In this document: positions 54,601 to 61,504 of the stretch, in pieces
Layout of the letters: the number at the start of each line of letters is the position of its first letter
How positions within the stretch are numbered: the stretch's first letter is position 1
Assembly: GCA_963931925.1 (NCBI GenBank)
Contig: OZ007579.1
Span: 51,538,119-51,602,118 of the forward strand
DNA: 64,000 bases
DNA from: Onchidella celtica
Taxonomy: Eukaryota > Mollusca > Gastropoda > Systellommatophora > Onchidiidae
Direction: 5' to 3'
The notes under the pieces: generated by a model
What the model saw: only the letters and a program-made list of their open reading frames with translations
Database searches by the model: none
What the model was told of the DNA's origin: nothing
Made by a program: the position numbers and the translations under genes

Positions 54601-56923
54601 AGTAGACCTATATCAGGGCTGTCAGTGGATAATGATGCCAACCCCTGAACTTCGGCCTAGCAGAATGCTGTTCACGCAAGAGCGATCGACTTCTGTCCAA
54701 TGCCTATGACTTTATCTCATGACATGAGCATGTAAAACCAAACAACTTCCCCGTTTGACTTGAAAAATTCTTGCAGTTTTGTAGATGGACGGGTTATTTT
54801 AAAATCCCTTGATTACAGTTCTGTTCACGATACAATGTACTTGGCTGTAGATGGATAGCAAAGAAACTGACATTTCAACGCGGATGACCGGACCTTTCCC
54901 AATCCCGGATTTTCGCGTATCCGTGGAACTCTGACAGCCCTGCTATATTAATTTTTAAAGCAAACATCAGCCACCACACTCAATATTTCTATATCTTTAT
55001 AGAGTCAAAAAATTAAAACGATATAGATCTAAATAATTCTTTGAGAAATCCAGGAATTTGAAGAAGCCTATGTGTAACAAAATCGGTTGTTCCAAGGCAC
55101 GGAACTGACAAGATTTGAAAGTTGAAATGACGTGCGAATCTTCACTAGGCCAGACAGTAGACTTGGCCTATGACTAGAGTCTCGTCGGATTTCACAAAAA
55201 TTACATACATTAAAAACATGAAAATGTGCGCCTCCTTTAAAACCCTATGAACATGCTCGGAAACATGACGAAACAACCACAATCGTATGAAACGAAATAT
55301 GCTATGGAACATAAATCTTTCTAACGTTGCTGAAACATGCGTACGCTTTTGCCTAGATCTAGTTATAATCCGTGATCATCAATTACGTTCGAAGATTCTA
55401 AAAGTCTGCTGACCTAGACTAGATCTACCGGGAGTTACCACCGCCAAAGATGATTGTAAGCTATGAAAAATTTTTTTTAAAAACACAACAGCGAAATAAA
55501 ATGAAACCCCTTCACAAAATGTGTCCACTGTTCCTACTCAATGACCGCCATCATTTACGATACAATAAAAATCAATAATGTGTGACCTACACGTGCTTAC
55601 CTACTCGAGCTCGTATGAACGGCCGAACCGAGCGGACACGGGCGAAGGTGTATCACTGTATGCCGTGACAACTTATTATGCAACATTATTCATGCCTAGT
55701 TGAGCGGGGCCGCTGCGGGGGGACGAAAGTTATTGCGAGTTCGGGCATACGTAGTGCAGCAGAACACGGTAGGGTAGAGCTGCCGCGTTTACGGTTGCGC
55801 CCGTTAAATCGCTAGGTCCGGCGCTATTAGTGGTAGCTATGGAAATGAATCAATGCTCGGAACAGAATTTCGCTCTCGTCTATTCATTAAAAAAGAAAAA
55901 ATCAGGACTCCGATACTCTCGGAATGGTTCTCTCGGAAATCAGAACCAGAAAGAAATTCTCGGATTTCCGAGGATTCTCGGAAGATTTACATCCCTGCAG
56001 ACAGCATCCGCCGATAAGGTTGGCGGATAAACCTGGGCAGTCTCCGCCGATAATGTTGGTGGATAAACCCGGCAGTATCCGTCGATACTGGTTGCCGGCC
56101 CGGGTTGCATCGCTGATAGTGTTGGTGGTCCAGACAGTATCTGCAGAGAGTATAGATGTCTATGCATAGGGCCTACTCTCTAGTATCTGCCATAAATGTT
56201 GGCGGATAAACCTGGGCAGTATCCGCCAATATTATTTGCGGATAAACCTGGCCAGTATCCGCCAAATTATTGGCAGATAAACCTGGGCAGGATCCGCCAA
56301 TACTGTTGGCGGATAGATCTAATGACATCATCATCATCATTGCCTTTCTCACCCTGGATCAGGGTATAGGCCACCAACAAACACTTTCCATCCCTCTCTA
56401 TCATGGGCCAGCCTCTTTACATAATTCCAAGTCTTTCCGCTTCGTTGCACATCATTTTCTCTGGCTCTTCTCCACGTTCCGCGCGGCCTTCCTCTTGATC
56501 TCTTGCCCTGGGGATTCCAATCCAATACCTTCTTCGTGATGCTGTTTCCTGGCCTCCTAAGAGTGTGGCCGATCCACCTCCATCGCCTTCTACCAATTTC
56601 CTCTCTGACTGGGCTCTGTCTTGTTCTTTTCCATACAATTTCATTGCTGACCTTGTCTGTCCATCTGATCTTAAGTAGCTTCCTCAAACATGAGAGCAGT
56701 CTAGATCTAAATTGTGAGTAGCCTAGCTAGGCCCTAACAGGAAAGTAATTCTACTTCTACAGTGTTAACTTACATCATTATGAAGTGGCTCCTTGTGTCC
56801 TCCTTTCACAGTTTCTGTTTTCTTTGCCCTCTGGTGTGAAGCGGGTTTGACATGGCTTTGTTGTGCTTCCTGCTGCTGCAATTTCTTTTCCATTTTCTTC
56901 GCTTTCCATTTCCGTCTACCCAT
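27457..56923 (-). CDS. DDX54: DDX54/Dbp10 DEAD-box RNA helicase, complete 20-exon gene
   Basis: A nucleolar ATP-dependent RNA helicase for large ribosomal subunit assembly (yeast Dbp10); vertebrate DDX54 is also a nuclear-receptor corepressor. Twenty exons on the reverse strand join in phase to 2625 bases: 874 codons plus stop, close to about 880 in vertebrates. Motifs: Q region [14 protein letters not shown] (100-112), I ARTGSGKT (124-131), Ia PTREL (157-161), Ib TPGR (206-209), II DEAD (230-233), III SAT (261-263), [19 protein letters not shown] (378-386), [13 protein letters not shown] (407-417). A DBP10CT region follows ([20 protein letters not shown] and onward), then basic lysine-rich tails. 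Nineteen introns are present. Eighteen are GT–AG and the one between exons 18 and 19 is AT–AC. No lesion was seen. It lies tail to tail with ELOA. Confidence 0.95.
28382..28527 (-). CDS. DDX54: DDX54 exon 19
   Basis: It begins right after an AC acceptor and ends at donor GTAAGT. It encodes [15 protein letters not shown], an acidic GVVDDDEND stretch and [11 protein letters not shown]. The YxxWK core matches the LYQKWK block of vertebrate DDX54, which fixes the unusual acceptor. Confidence 0.9.
28528..29347 (-). other. DDX54: AT–AC (U12-type) intron of DDX54
   Basis: On the gene strand the intron starts ATATCCTTTC right after ...TCG AAT GC and ends GATTGTAC. The branch-like TTCTTTAAC (28545-28537) lies about 10 bases before the end. 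ATATCCTT, TTCCTTAAC and AC are the known minor-spliceosome signals. Exons join in phase 2 only with these borders. No GT donor near 29348 keeps both frame and homology. Confidence 0.88.
29348..29455 (-). CDS. DDX54: DDX54 exon 18
   Basis: Acceptor CCCTGAAAATCG-complement ending TTTTCAG. It encodes [12 protein letters not shown], then [20 protein letters not shown] and SN. The KxKIKTESGxxIS segment is highly conserved in DDX54. It ends with GC, completed to Ala by the first base of exon 19. Confidence 0.92.
29864..29966. mobile_element. Small MITE-like repeat, copy 1
   Basis: Begins TTAGGAGACCATTGTCTAAT and ends GCCACGGTCCCCTAAA. Its ends are inverted (TTAGGRGACC / GGTCCCCTAA). A second copy follows at 29999-30094, and partial relatives (GTTAGGGGAGC-AGTCTA) occur near 16237 and 48298. 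It lies in a DDX54 intron. Confidence 0.55.
29999..30094. mobile_element. Small MITE-like repeat, copy 2
   Basis: TTAGGAGACCGTAGTCTAAT to CATGCCATAGTCCCCTAA. It is about 85% like copy 1, only 32 bases away and in the same orientation, so the pair may be a local tandem duplication rather than two insertions. Confidence 0.55.
30341..30439 (-). CDS. DDX54: DDX54 exon 17
   Basis: Phase 2 on both sides (acceptor CTATTCCAG, donor GTGAGTG). It encodes [20 protein letters not shown] and an acidic [12 protein letters not shown] stretch. It is the core of the DBP10CT domain. Confidence 0.93.
30503..31981. mobile_element. hAT-like non-autonomous element A
   Basis: Terminal CATGGGTGCCAG at 30503 and its complement CTGGCACCCATG ending 31981, with CTTGTAGG duplicated exactly on both sides (30495-30502, 31982-31989). 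It is 1479 bases with no transposase. It is about 90% like element B over shared parts. It sits in the intron between DDX54 exons 16 and 17. Confidence 0.88.
31990..32710. other. DDX54 intron DNA between the two hAT-like elements
   Basis: About 720 bases with no gene, repeat array or clear element. Confidence 0.5.
33138..33685. mobile_element. Insertion within hAT-like element B
   Basis: It begins ACTAGTTGAGTTGCCCGGCC and ends TTTATTATATAGATA; both are absent from element A at the same point. The opening resembles a widespread invertebrate repeat with CCCGG-rich start, but I cannot name the family. Confidence 0.5.
33780..35605. mobile_element. Second insertion within hAT-like element B
   Basis: It starts with an inverted L2-type tail (AATAATAATAATG, then GCATTTATATAGCGCATATCC and GCGCTTTACAG at 33780-33850). 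It then has unrelated AT-rich DNA that includes a two-fold 0.5-kb direct repeat. It may be more than one event. Confidence 0.5.
34145..35130. repeat. Two-copy direct repeat, about 0.5 kb per unit
   Basis: CCAAAGTCTCTCCTC, CTTTTGACTCAGTCACT and CATATGGATCAAGTTTACTA recur in the same order at about 34145-34605 and 34609-35130. The second unit has extra repeats of the GATCAAGT block. There is no coding potential. Confidence 0.75.
36754..36920 (-). CDS. DDX54: DDX54 exon 16
   Basis: Acceptor CTGTTTTTAG, donor GTAAAT after AGA GG. It encodes [20 protein letters not shown], a lysine-rich linker and [15 protein letters not shown]. The YRPxDFxSER block starts the DBP10CT domain. Confidence 0.92.
36921..37477 (-). 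other. DDX54: DDX54 intron 15
   Basis: Donor GTAAGA, acceptor TGTTTTTAG. No other feature was seen. Confidence 0.7.
37478..37714 (-). CDS. DDX54: DDX54 exon 15
   Basis: Encodes [20 protein letters not shown], then a hydrophilic [14 protein letters not shown] and serine-rich [13 protein letters not shown] stretch. TIFEIN is conserved in the Dbp10 group. The rest is a low-complexity linker. Confidence 0.92.
38186..38259 (-). CDS. DDX54: DDX54 exon 14
   Basis: Encodes [20 protein letters not shown] and YRPKT, leading into TIFEIN of exon 15. This matches the family's LxLVDSIKNYRSRATIFEI-type stretch. Phase 1 in, phase 0 out. Confidence 0.9.
38260..39002 (-). other. DDX54: DDX54 intron 13
   Basis: GT–AG intron with donor GTGAGT. 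No other feature was recognised. Confidence 0.7.
39003..39138 (-). CDS. DDX54: DDX54 exon 13
   Basis: Encodes [20 protein letters not shown], then [15 protein letters not shown] and LGIHPLF. YxxSRPxPxxES and LGxHPLF are DDX54/Dbp10 signatures. Confidence 0.94.
39606..40612. mobile_element. piggyBac-like non-autonomous element, copy I
   Basis: Flanked by TTAA at 39602-39605 and 40613-40616. The ends are CCCTCGTCCTG and, inverted, CCCTAGTCCTGC. TTAA duplication plus CCCT termini is the piggyBac pattern. It is 1007 bases with no transposase; the right end has repeated GGCCTCCCGCAGGAC motifs. It is an uninterrupted paralogue of the element at 43452-45730, in the opposite orientation. Confidence 0.85.
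40948..41039 (-). CDS. DDX54: DDX54 exon 12
   Basis: Encodes [20 protein letters not shown], then [11 protein letters not shown]. LGxVPQSxxDxE is conserved after the helicase core. Acceptor TATTCTCTAG, donor GTGAGT. Confidence 0.93.
41498..41632 (-). CDS. DDX54: DDX54 exon 11
   Basis: Holds most of helicase motif VI (RVARAGR) followed by [20 protein letters not shown] and [11 protein letters not shown]. Phase 1 at both ends. Confidence 0.95.
41633..42330 (-). other. DDX54: DDX54 intron 10
   Basis: GT–AG intron with no other feature recognised. Confidence 0.7.
42331..42541 (-). CDS. DDX54: DDX54 exon 10
   Basis: Encodes helicase motifs of the second RecA lobe: [20 protein letters not shown], then [20 protein letters not shown] (motif V) and KLFVHRV. 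Ends in donor GTAAGT in phase 1. Confidence 0.95.
42542..43312 (-). other. DDX54: DDX54 intron 9, proximal part
   Basis: No gene. A stretch at about 43020-43250 is a diverged copy of 37800-37980 in another intron (shared AAAATGARAGGCATTTA), so it is a dispersed repeat. Confidence 0.5.
43452..45730. mobile_element. piggyBac-like element, copy II, split by a solo LTR
   Basis: Flanked by TTAA at 43448-43451 and 45731-45734. It is the inverted paralogue of 39606-40612, with about 80 extra bases near 45277-45395. The two halves align with copy I exactly across the LTR insertion point. Confidence 0.87.
43799..44990 (+). mobile_element. Solo LTR of a Ty3/gypsy-type element
   Basis: Starts TGCCACGAGTGGAGTG and ends GGGATTTGTGACA, 1192 bases, bordered by GTCGT on both sides (43794-43798, 44991-44995). 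It is roughly 93% like the LTR at 62003-63203, which reads on the opposite strand. No internal region remains, as expected after recombination between two LTRs. It contains a two-fold 36-base tandem near 44555-44630. Confidence 0.9.
45931..46062 (-). CDS. DDX54: DDX54 exon 9
   Basis: Encodes [20 protein letters not shown], then [29 protein letters not shown] is motif IV. Acceptor CTCAACAG, donor GTATGA. Confidence 0.93.
46063..46619 (-). other. DDX54: DDX54 intron 8 with fold-back repeat
   Basis: GT–AG intron holding the inverted repeat at 46217-46399 and nothing else recognised. Confidence 0.65.
46217..46399. repeat. Fold-back element
   Basis: The arms GTGTTCACACC, then GGTCCGCTTTCATTAACTTT and the inverted counterpart AAAGTTAACGAAAGCGGATC, then GGTGTGAACAT pair over about 50 bases around a loop of about 80. 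It is probably a MITE, but no duplication was found. Confidence 0.6.
46620..46803 (-). CDS. DDX54: DDX54 exon 8
   Basis: Encodes [39 protein letters not shown] (motif III SAT) and [15 protein letters not shown]. Phase 2 in, phase 0 out. Confidence 0.95.
47543..47638 (-). CDS. DDX54: DDX54 exon 7
   Basis: Encodes [20 protein letters not shown], then [12 protein letters not shown]. It has motif Ib TPGR and motif II DEAD, the Walker B site for ATP hydrolysis. Confidence 0.95.
47639..48531 (-). other. DDX54: DDX54 intron 6
   Basis: GT–AG intron (donor GTCAGT). It contains a partial CAGGGCTGTCAG end near 48091 and a GTTAGGGGAGC repeat end near 48296, but no gene. Confidence 0.6.
48532..48573 (-). 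CDS. DDX54: DDX54 exon 6 (42 bases)
   Basis: A micro-exon-sized block, [14 protein letters not shown] plus two bases, between CCCCTACAG and GTCAGT. The D-QFAALxxNPD stretch is conserved in DDX54. Confidence 0.9.
49309..49358 (-). CDS. DDX54: DDX54 exon 5
   Basis: Encodes [16 protein letters not shown], the GG motif region of DEAD-box proteins. Acceptor TTACCCGCAG, donor GTAATG. Confidence 0.93.
49643..49828 (-). CDS. DDX54: DDX54 exon 4
   Basis: Encodes [20 protein letters not shown] followed by KT (motif I, Walker A), then [14 protein letters not shown] and [16 protein letters not shown] (motif Ia). Acceptor TTTGTCTTAG, donor GTTTGT. Confidence 0.95.
49829..50500 (-). other. DDX54: DDX54 intron 3
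   Basis: Donor GTAATG, acceptor TTTGTCTTAG. No other feature was seen. Confidence 0.7.
50501..50571 (-). CDS. DDX54: DDX54 exon 3
   Basis: Encodes [20 protein letters not shown], then QRK. This is the Q motif, which senses adenine, and its upstream aromatic-like region. Confidence 0.94.
50572..51398 (-). other. DDX54: DDX54 intron 2
   Basis: Donor GTAAAT, acceptor CCCTGTTCAG. Nothing else was recognised. Confidence 0.7.
51399..51504 (-). CDS. DDX54: DDX54 exon 2
   Basis: Encodes [20 protein letters not shown], then [14 protein letters not shown]. [12 protein letters not shown] is the conserved lead-in to the helicase core. The first ATG here is not the start, because exon 1 joins in frame. 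Confidence 0.93.
52741..53236. repeat. 0.5-kb duplicated segment, copy 1
   Basis: Shares CGGGAGTTACCACCGCCAAA, GTGTGACCTACACGTGCTT and TTTACGGTTGCGCCCGTT with 55329-55830, in the same order and orientation at roughly 85-90% identity. No terminal repeats were found, so the type of element is unknown. Confidence 0.8.
53776..53860 (+). mobile_element. tRNA-derived SINE-like segment, copy 1
   Basis: TTTAGCATCTTTGCCTGTTG, then GTTTCGATTCTCAGCAGGGT resembles the D-stem to T-stem part of tRNA-Asp or tRNA-Gly. It is followed by T-rich DNA. The acceptor stem is not paired, so this is not a working tRNA. Confidence 0.4.
53965..54025 (+). mobile_element. tRNA-derived SINE-like segment, copy 2
   Basis: CACCTGCCAATCGGGTGATA, then GGTTTGATTCTCAGCAGGAT resembles copy 1, again followed by poly(T) and an ATCAGCAATCAAT-like segment. 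Confidence 0.38.
54614..54942. mobile_element. 329-bp inverted-end DNA element
   Basis: Ends CAGGGCTGTCAG and CTGACAGCCCTG are exact complements. CTATAT lies on both sides (54608-54613, 54943-54948). The CAGGG start is hAT-like, but only six flanking bases are duplicated. A matching end occurs near 48091. Confidence 0.7.
55329..55830. repeat. 0.5-kb duplicated segment, copy 2
   Basis: Second copy of 52741-53236, 2.6 kb away. Small insertions and deletions separate the two, so the duplication is not recent. Confidence 0.8.
56002..56318. repeat. Palindromic minisatellite, about 35-bp units
   Basis: About eight units of the form TATCCGCCAATACTGTTGGC, then GGATAAACCTGGGCAG. Each unit contains an inverted pair TATCCGCCAA / TTGGCGGATA and can fold on itself. 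Stray units occur near 53475 and 54165. The array ends at the RTE fragment. Confidence 0.8.
56323..56701 (-). mobile_element. 5'-truncated RTE-like LINE fragment
   Basis: Reverse-strand copy of the same 3' end as at 2520 and 6430-6809. It keeps an open C-terminal frame ([13 protein letters not shown] to GLYPDPG) and a (TGA)n tail. TAGATCTAA lies on both sides (56314-56322, 56702-56710). That motif is common in this genome, so the duplication is less certain than for the copy at 2520. Confidence 0.85.
56774..56923 (-). CDS. DDX54: DDX54 exon 1 with start codon
   Basis: ATG at 56923-56921 in the context AGTAAGATGG opens [20 protein letters not shown], then a basic stretch to EPLHND before donor GTAAGT. 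The lysine-rich N-terminus suits a nucleolar protein. Phase 0 matches exon 2. The N-terminus is poorly conserved in the family, so the call depends on frame continuity. Confidence 0.82.
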
Positions 56924-58435
56924 CTTACTGAACTCTGGACGACTTAGAATTTAGATCTGCCTCGTAGTGTCGATTTGAAACTTTTTTAAAATACAGACAT
57001 GTAATAATAGGAACAGTCAATCCTACTCGTGTGGCAACGGAAGAAATAACTGCCCCTACTCCACATGAAGAGCAGTACTCGTCAAGATCAAGTTTAGTCT
57101 ACTGTACTGTCCAGTATTAAAGCTTAGCCATGACCCATGTGGTGATTCGCAGCTTTACGAGATCGGGAAATCCCAGATGCTATGTTTGTAAACTTTTCTT
57201 CTGCAAGAGTTACACATTTGAGCATCGTGAATCGTAGAAAACACGTATAGGCGAACAAGACTTAATTGGATTTGAAGTATAACTATAACGCCCACGACGT
57301 GGGTATGACATTATGATATATAAAAGTAGCCTCCCCTTAAATATTTGGATCCTGTTCCCCTCTTCCCCTCTTGTCGGTAATTCTAAATGATTTTTGTTTT
57401 AATAATGAAAATGCTGAAACTTACTATTCCTATTAAAGCAGCTACCGTACTTATCATATCTAAATTTGTTTTGTTCAAGAGTTTAAGCTTAGGCTACCCC
57501 TTTTGTTGACTGGTTCAAACGTTTGTACCTTATAGTTCAAATCAAGTATGGGCTTTTATGTTCAAACAGAATTTGTAACATTATACCACACGTATCATCA
57601 TAAGCTGTCAACCACATGCTGATTATTTCTATAATATAGTCTCATTTTGCTGGCCATCACAAATATTTTTACATTGCATACTATTATAGCATGATTTAAA
57701 ATTTCTGTACTGTTGTTCGGTTAGATAATGCCCGTCGCATTGTCAGCCAGTCATTAATTACTGTAATTATCAACGTTCGATAATTAAAAACGACTCCTTT
57801 ACAATACAGTAAGACTGTCCCCACTATTCTATCTCCACATCACATTGTTTTCGAGCAGTCGATTGTAAACTATTATAGTTGACCTTTACATAGCGTTATT
57901 ACAACATTTTATCATTTTTAAGTTTGCTCTCAGAGGTGAGACATGTTAAAGATTTTTCTAGGACCATAAAATACATCTTGTTTAGCCATTGATGGCTCTG
58001 TCTCAAGTTTTGTAAAAGGTAAAAGTAGTAGGTCTACCAGGGTGTCGATTTATTGAGCTAAAGGGTCTTATCCTATGTTCATCACATAATCTCAAAAGTA
58101 TTCTAATTCATTTGGCCATCAAAACGTCCTGAAATTCTATATGGCTGACTTCAGTAATGAGCCAGACAACCATTGTGTTCAATTAAAAAAGCAAAACAGC
58201 ATGGGTTTGTGACTAATATTGTCAATCTCAAACATTATTTTCATACCGTTCGTCAATACGTTTTCTCTCTGTGATCGTTATCACCACCAGCGTTCCCCAA
58301 AAGAAAGAATTCTCCTATTTCCGATGATCTGGACATTTTTTTCTGTTTTAATGTGTTTTAATATTTTCTAGTGTAGCAACCCCCTCATTGCGCAACATTT
58401 CTGATGTCATCCAATTTGACAACGGTAAAAATTAT
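56924..58435. other. Upstream region of DDX54 and intergenic DNA
   Basis: No gene or repeat recognised. The DDX54 promoter should lie in the first few hundred bases, but no TATA box or other motif could be assigned. Confidence 0.45.
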
Positions 58436-58539
58436 CTTTGGCAGATGGACTGGAGGTCAATGGGTGTCTGATAATAGTTTGCCAGTCCCAGTGTATGTAG
58501 TAATTGCAAGAACTCGCAGCCCGATCTCCATCTAGCCGT

Positions 58540-59100
58540 AGAGTGAAGACAGTGATGGATGGACGTGATTGCTTTCCCGCTGATGCAGAAATTCACAGGA
58601 TGACCCCTACCCACCCAGCTGTAGAGTGTACATGGACGCCACTGGCTCCCCACTGATGTAACAACTCACAGCCTGACCCCTACCCACCCAGCTGTAGAGT
58701 GTACATAGCCGCCATTGGCTCCCCACTGGTGTAACAACTCACAGCCTGACCCCTACCCACCCAGCTATAGAGTGTACATGGATGACACTCATCTGGCTCC
58801 CCACTGATGTAACCACTCACAGCCTGACCACCACCCAGCTGTAGAGTGTACACAATGATGGGTGGACATCTCTTCTTCCCCACTGATGTAACTACTTACA
58901 GCCTCCGCCCCCCCCCCCCACTCCCCAGCTGTAGAATGTAGACGTCGCTGTCTACCCACTGAATGTAACAGCTCACAACCAGATCCTCACCCGGCTGTAG
59001 AGTGTACACAATGGCTGATAGGCACCACTGACTTGGCCAACAGCTCTCGTGTACGATGTAACAACTCACAGCCCGATCTTCATCCAGCTGTACACAGAAT
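58540..59100. repeat. Minisatellite, about 75-bp units
   Basis: Seven to eight imperfect units sharing CCCACTGATGTAACAACTCA, then ACCCAGCTGTAGAGTGTACA. Spacing between units is 74-78 bases. The reverse strand is open through several units only because the unit length is often a multiple of three. Confidence 0.85.
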
Positions 59101-59776
59101 GTGGGAAGAAGATTGCCGAATCCAGTTGTCTCCAGAAAGCACGCTAGAATCTTTTAATGGAGCTTACGTGAGAAAAGATCTTTAAAAAAAAATCCAAATC
59201 CCAAACCTATTGTCAAATCTGTCCCTAATCCTTAGTCCTGTCCGTACACCTACACTTCAACTCAAGACAACCTGATTAAGTTATTTCCTCCCCCTCCTCT
59301 CCCGAGAAAACATCTTGATGATAAATACCGTACCGTGAAATCATTTTCAGTAATTTCCTTCCCTCCCCCCCCCCCCCCCACCCAAGAAAAAAACCTTGAT
59401 GATAAATACCGTGAAATCATTTTCTGAGACAAGCAACTAATCATCGGCTTCGCAATTCACCAGCCAGTATTTACAGAGTGGACACAATAACTGTTTGGCA
59501 CATTGGTTATGTCAAAAAGGATGGACTTTCGAGGACACCAAGATGGTCAAAATGAGTTTGAACAATGATACCTCCAAATTTGTAGGTGCCCTAACGTGCA
59601 AACCGCTTCCAGTATTGCCTTTAACAGTTCCACATCATTACACCTTGCCGAACATGATTCTGTTTCAGATCTTTGTAATGGCCGTGCGAGTACGAGATGT
59701 CTCAGTTATCTGTTTTCTAATACCGCCGCCATGGATTAAAGTTCCTCTATTCCCGCCGCTTGGAATCTGTCTCTCT
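59101..59776. other. Intergenic DNA with a short duplication
   Basis: CTTGATGATAAATACCG, then GTGAAATCATTTTC occurs twice (near 59310 and 59395), separated by a poly(C) run. No gene. Confidence 0.5.
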
Positions 59777-60030
59777 AAATAATAATAATGATAATAGTTC
59801 GTCCATCAGGTATGATGATGACCTTAACAACACCAGAGGAATAAAGAACAGAAATTGTTGAGAATTTCAACACACGGACAATAAAGAGAAGTAAAGGACA
59901 CAGAGGACAGAATGGAAAGACTGTTCTTTCATGACTTATGGCTTCTCATGTGACTGATAAGTCCTATTTTTGCCCTGAAGACCCTTCCGCATAAGTGACA
60001 AGAGTGCTCCGTTGGTTCAGTACCACTGGT
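59777..60030 (-). mobile_element. LINE 3'-end fragment, second tandem copy
   Basis: On the reverse strand it encodes TEPTEHSCHLCGRVF, then KIGLISHMRSHKS, a zinc-finger-like tail as in the intact LINE at 8306-11437, followed by a short 3' region and (ATT)n. It starts at CCAGTGGTAC and directly follows the tail of the neighbouring copy. It preserves the site into which an LTR inserted in that copy. Confidence 0.78.
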
Positions 60031-60274
60031 AAATAATAATAATAATAGTTCGTCCATCAGGTATGATGATGACCTTAACAACACCAGAGGAATAAAGAAC
60101 AGAAATTGTTGAGAATTTCAACATATGGACAATAAAGAGAACTAAAGGACACAGAGGACAGAATGGAAAGACTGTTCTTTCGTGACTTATGGCTTCTCAT
60201 ATGACTGATAAGTCCTATTTTTGCCCTGCAGACCCTTCCGCATAAATGACAAGAGTGCTCCGTTGGTTCAGTAC
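60031..60274 (-). pseudogene. RTE-like LINE, C-terminal zinc finger and 3' tail
   Basis: Continuation of the LINE frame at 61505-62002 beyond an LTR. It encodes the same CHLCGRVC, then SHMRSHK finger, and ends in (AATAAT) on the + strand. About 96% like the tandem copy at 59777-60030. Confidence 0.8.
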
Positions 60275-61504
60275 TGTCACGAGCAGAGTTAGGGTCTTGG
60301 GGATGTTACGACTGCACGAGAGGCAGCTAACTCACACTCGGACACAACCACACAAGAAAAGTATTAAATAACTAGAGCGTATATATGTCAGGCCGGTCAG
60401 GCCATAGTTTACATAAATATTAATAACAAAACAAAAGACAATAGGGGTATATATTCAAACCAAAAAAAACTCTAATTAATAACTTAACCAATGATATTCA
60501 TGTAACTATGGAGGTACTGCAATCAATAGCAAATAGGTATATTATACGAAACTAGATATCAATTTAAAGTGACAGTTGAGTCGCCACTGGCCAGTCGCCA
60601 GGCAAACTCTCCATAAATCACATGGGCTTAAATGTTAGGAGAGCCCAGTACGTTCAAAGCCTACAGAAGCACTCTTCGGCTTGTAGGTAATTTAAGCAGT
60701 TGCCAAAAGACTATATTTTATGCACAATCACTATTCAATTCATCAACAATGTGCTATATTATTCCAATCATACTATGGCAATAGATCTATGATACAGGAC
60801 ACTCGTGGTCGAGTGCCAGCTGGGGTTTCCTTAGTCTTCCTATGAGGCTGTAGTTCTCTCTCTATTTCCGATCTCTATTATGCTTGAATAAATAAGATAT
60901 ATTACCATTGCTCACGCCTACTGGTAGGCGCGAACATCAATATAGCGCAGCGTGGGCTTTCAAAGGTCAGCCCACTCAGACCTTTCTTTCTAGAGCTCAG
61001 TCAGTCCGTTAGCAAGGACTTCTTGTCTTCAAACCACACAGTTCAGGTACTGGTCAACCGGAGATACTTCATGACACGATGCTTCTGCTCGTCTGTATTC
61101 ACCAAATCTGAACGTTACACGATGTCTTATATTATCTAACTACCCAGCGTGCTAGTCCGCTGGCCCAATTAGTTCAGCTATCTCATAGGTCGAAACCTCC
61201 CACCATTTTAATTGTAGTAATACGTCTGCACTATTCTACCAGCCAGTTAACGTGCAAAAACTTGTCTAGTCATACTTAACAATGTCAACTAGCCCCACCT
61301 TGTTTCACCCCTACTCCATTACTTATTAATCACGAACATTAAAACCCACAAGCGTGAATCTAACAGTTTAACTTTACATTTATTTACTCACCAACTATAA
61401 TTTGGCGAGGACCGTTCAAGGCCACCAGCCAATTTCTCATGGCCCTGGTAAAACAACAACAAGTCACTCTCTGCGTGAGTTTTAACAACATCTGAATCAT
61501 GACA
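60275..61504. mobile_element. Solo LTR inserted in a LINE
   Basis: 1230 bases, starting TGTCACGAGCAGAG and ending CTGAATCATGACA, with AGTAC on both sides (60270-60274, 61505-61509). The tandem LINE copy reads straight through GGTTCAGTACCACTGG, so this is a clean insertion. Length and TGTCA/TGACA ends resemble the other LTRs here, but the sequence differs, so it is another family. Orientation is unknown. Confidence 0.85.

Larger units (their letters stand above)
51505..56773 (-). other. DDX54: DDX54 intron 1, repeat-rich
   Basis: A 5.3-kb intron with donor GTAAGT and acceptor CCTTCTCTTTTTCAG. It holds a dispersed 0.5-kb duplication, two tRNA-like SINE pieces, a 329-bp inverted-end element, a palindromic minisatellite and an RTE fragment, each listed separately. 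No coding sequence. Confidence 0.75.

Noticed and set aside
58432-58883. Reverse-strand repeat protein with CTLYSWVGRG units
   Set aside because: It follows the 75-bp minisatellite unit; spacing of 74-78 bases breaks the frame and there is no splice or family support.
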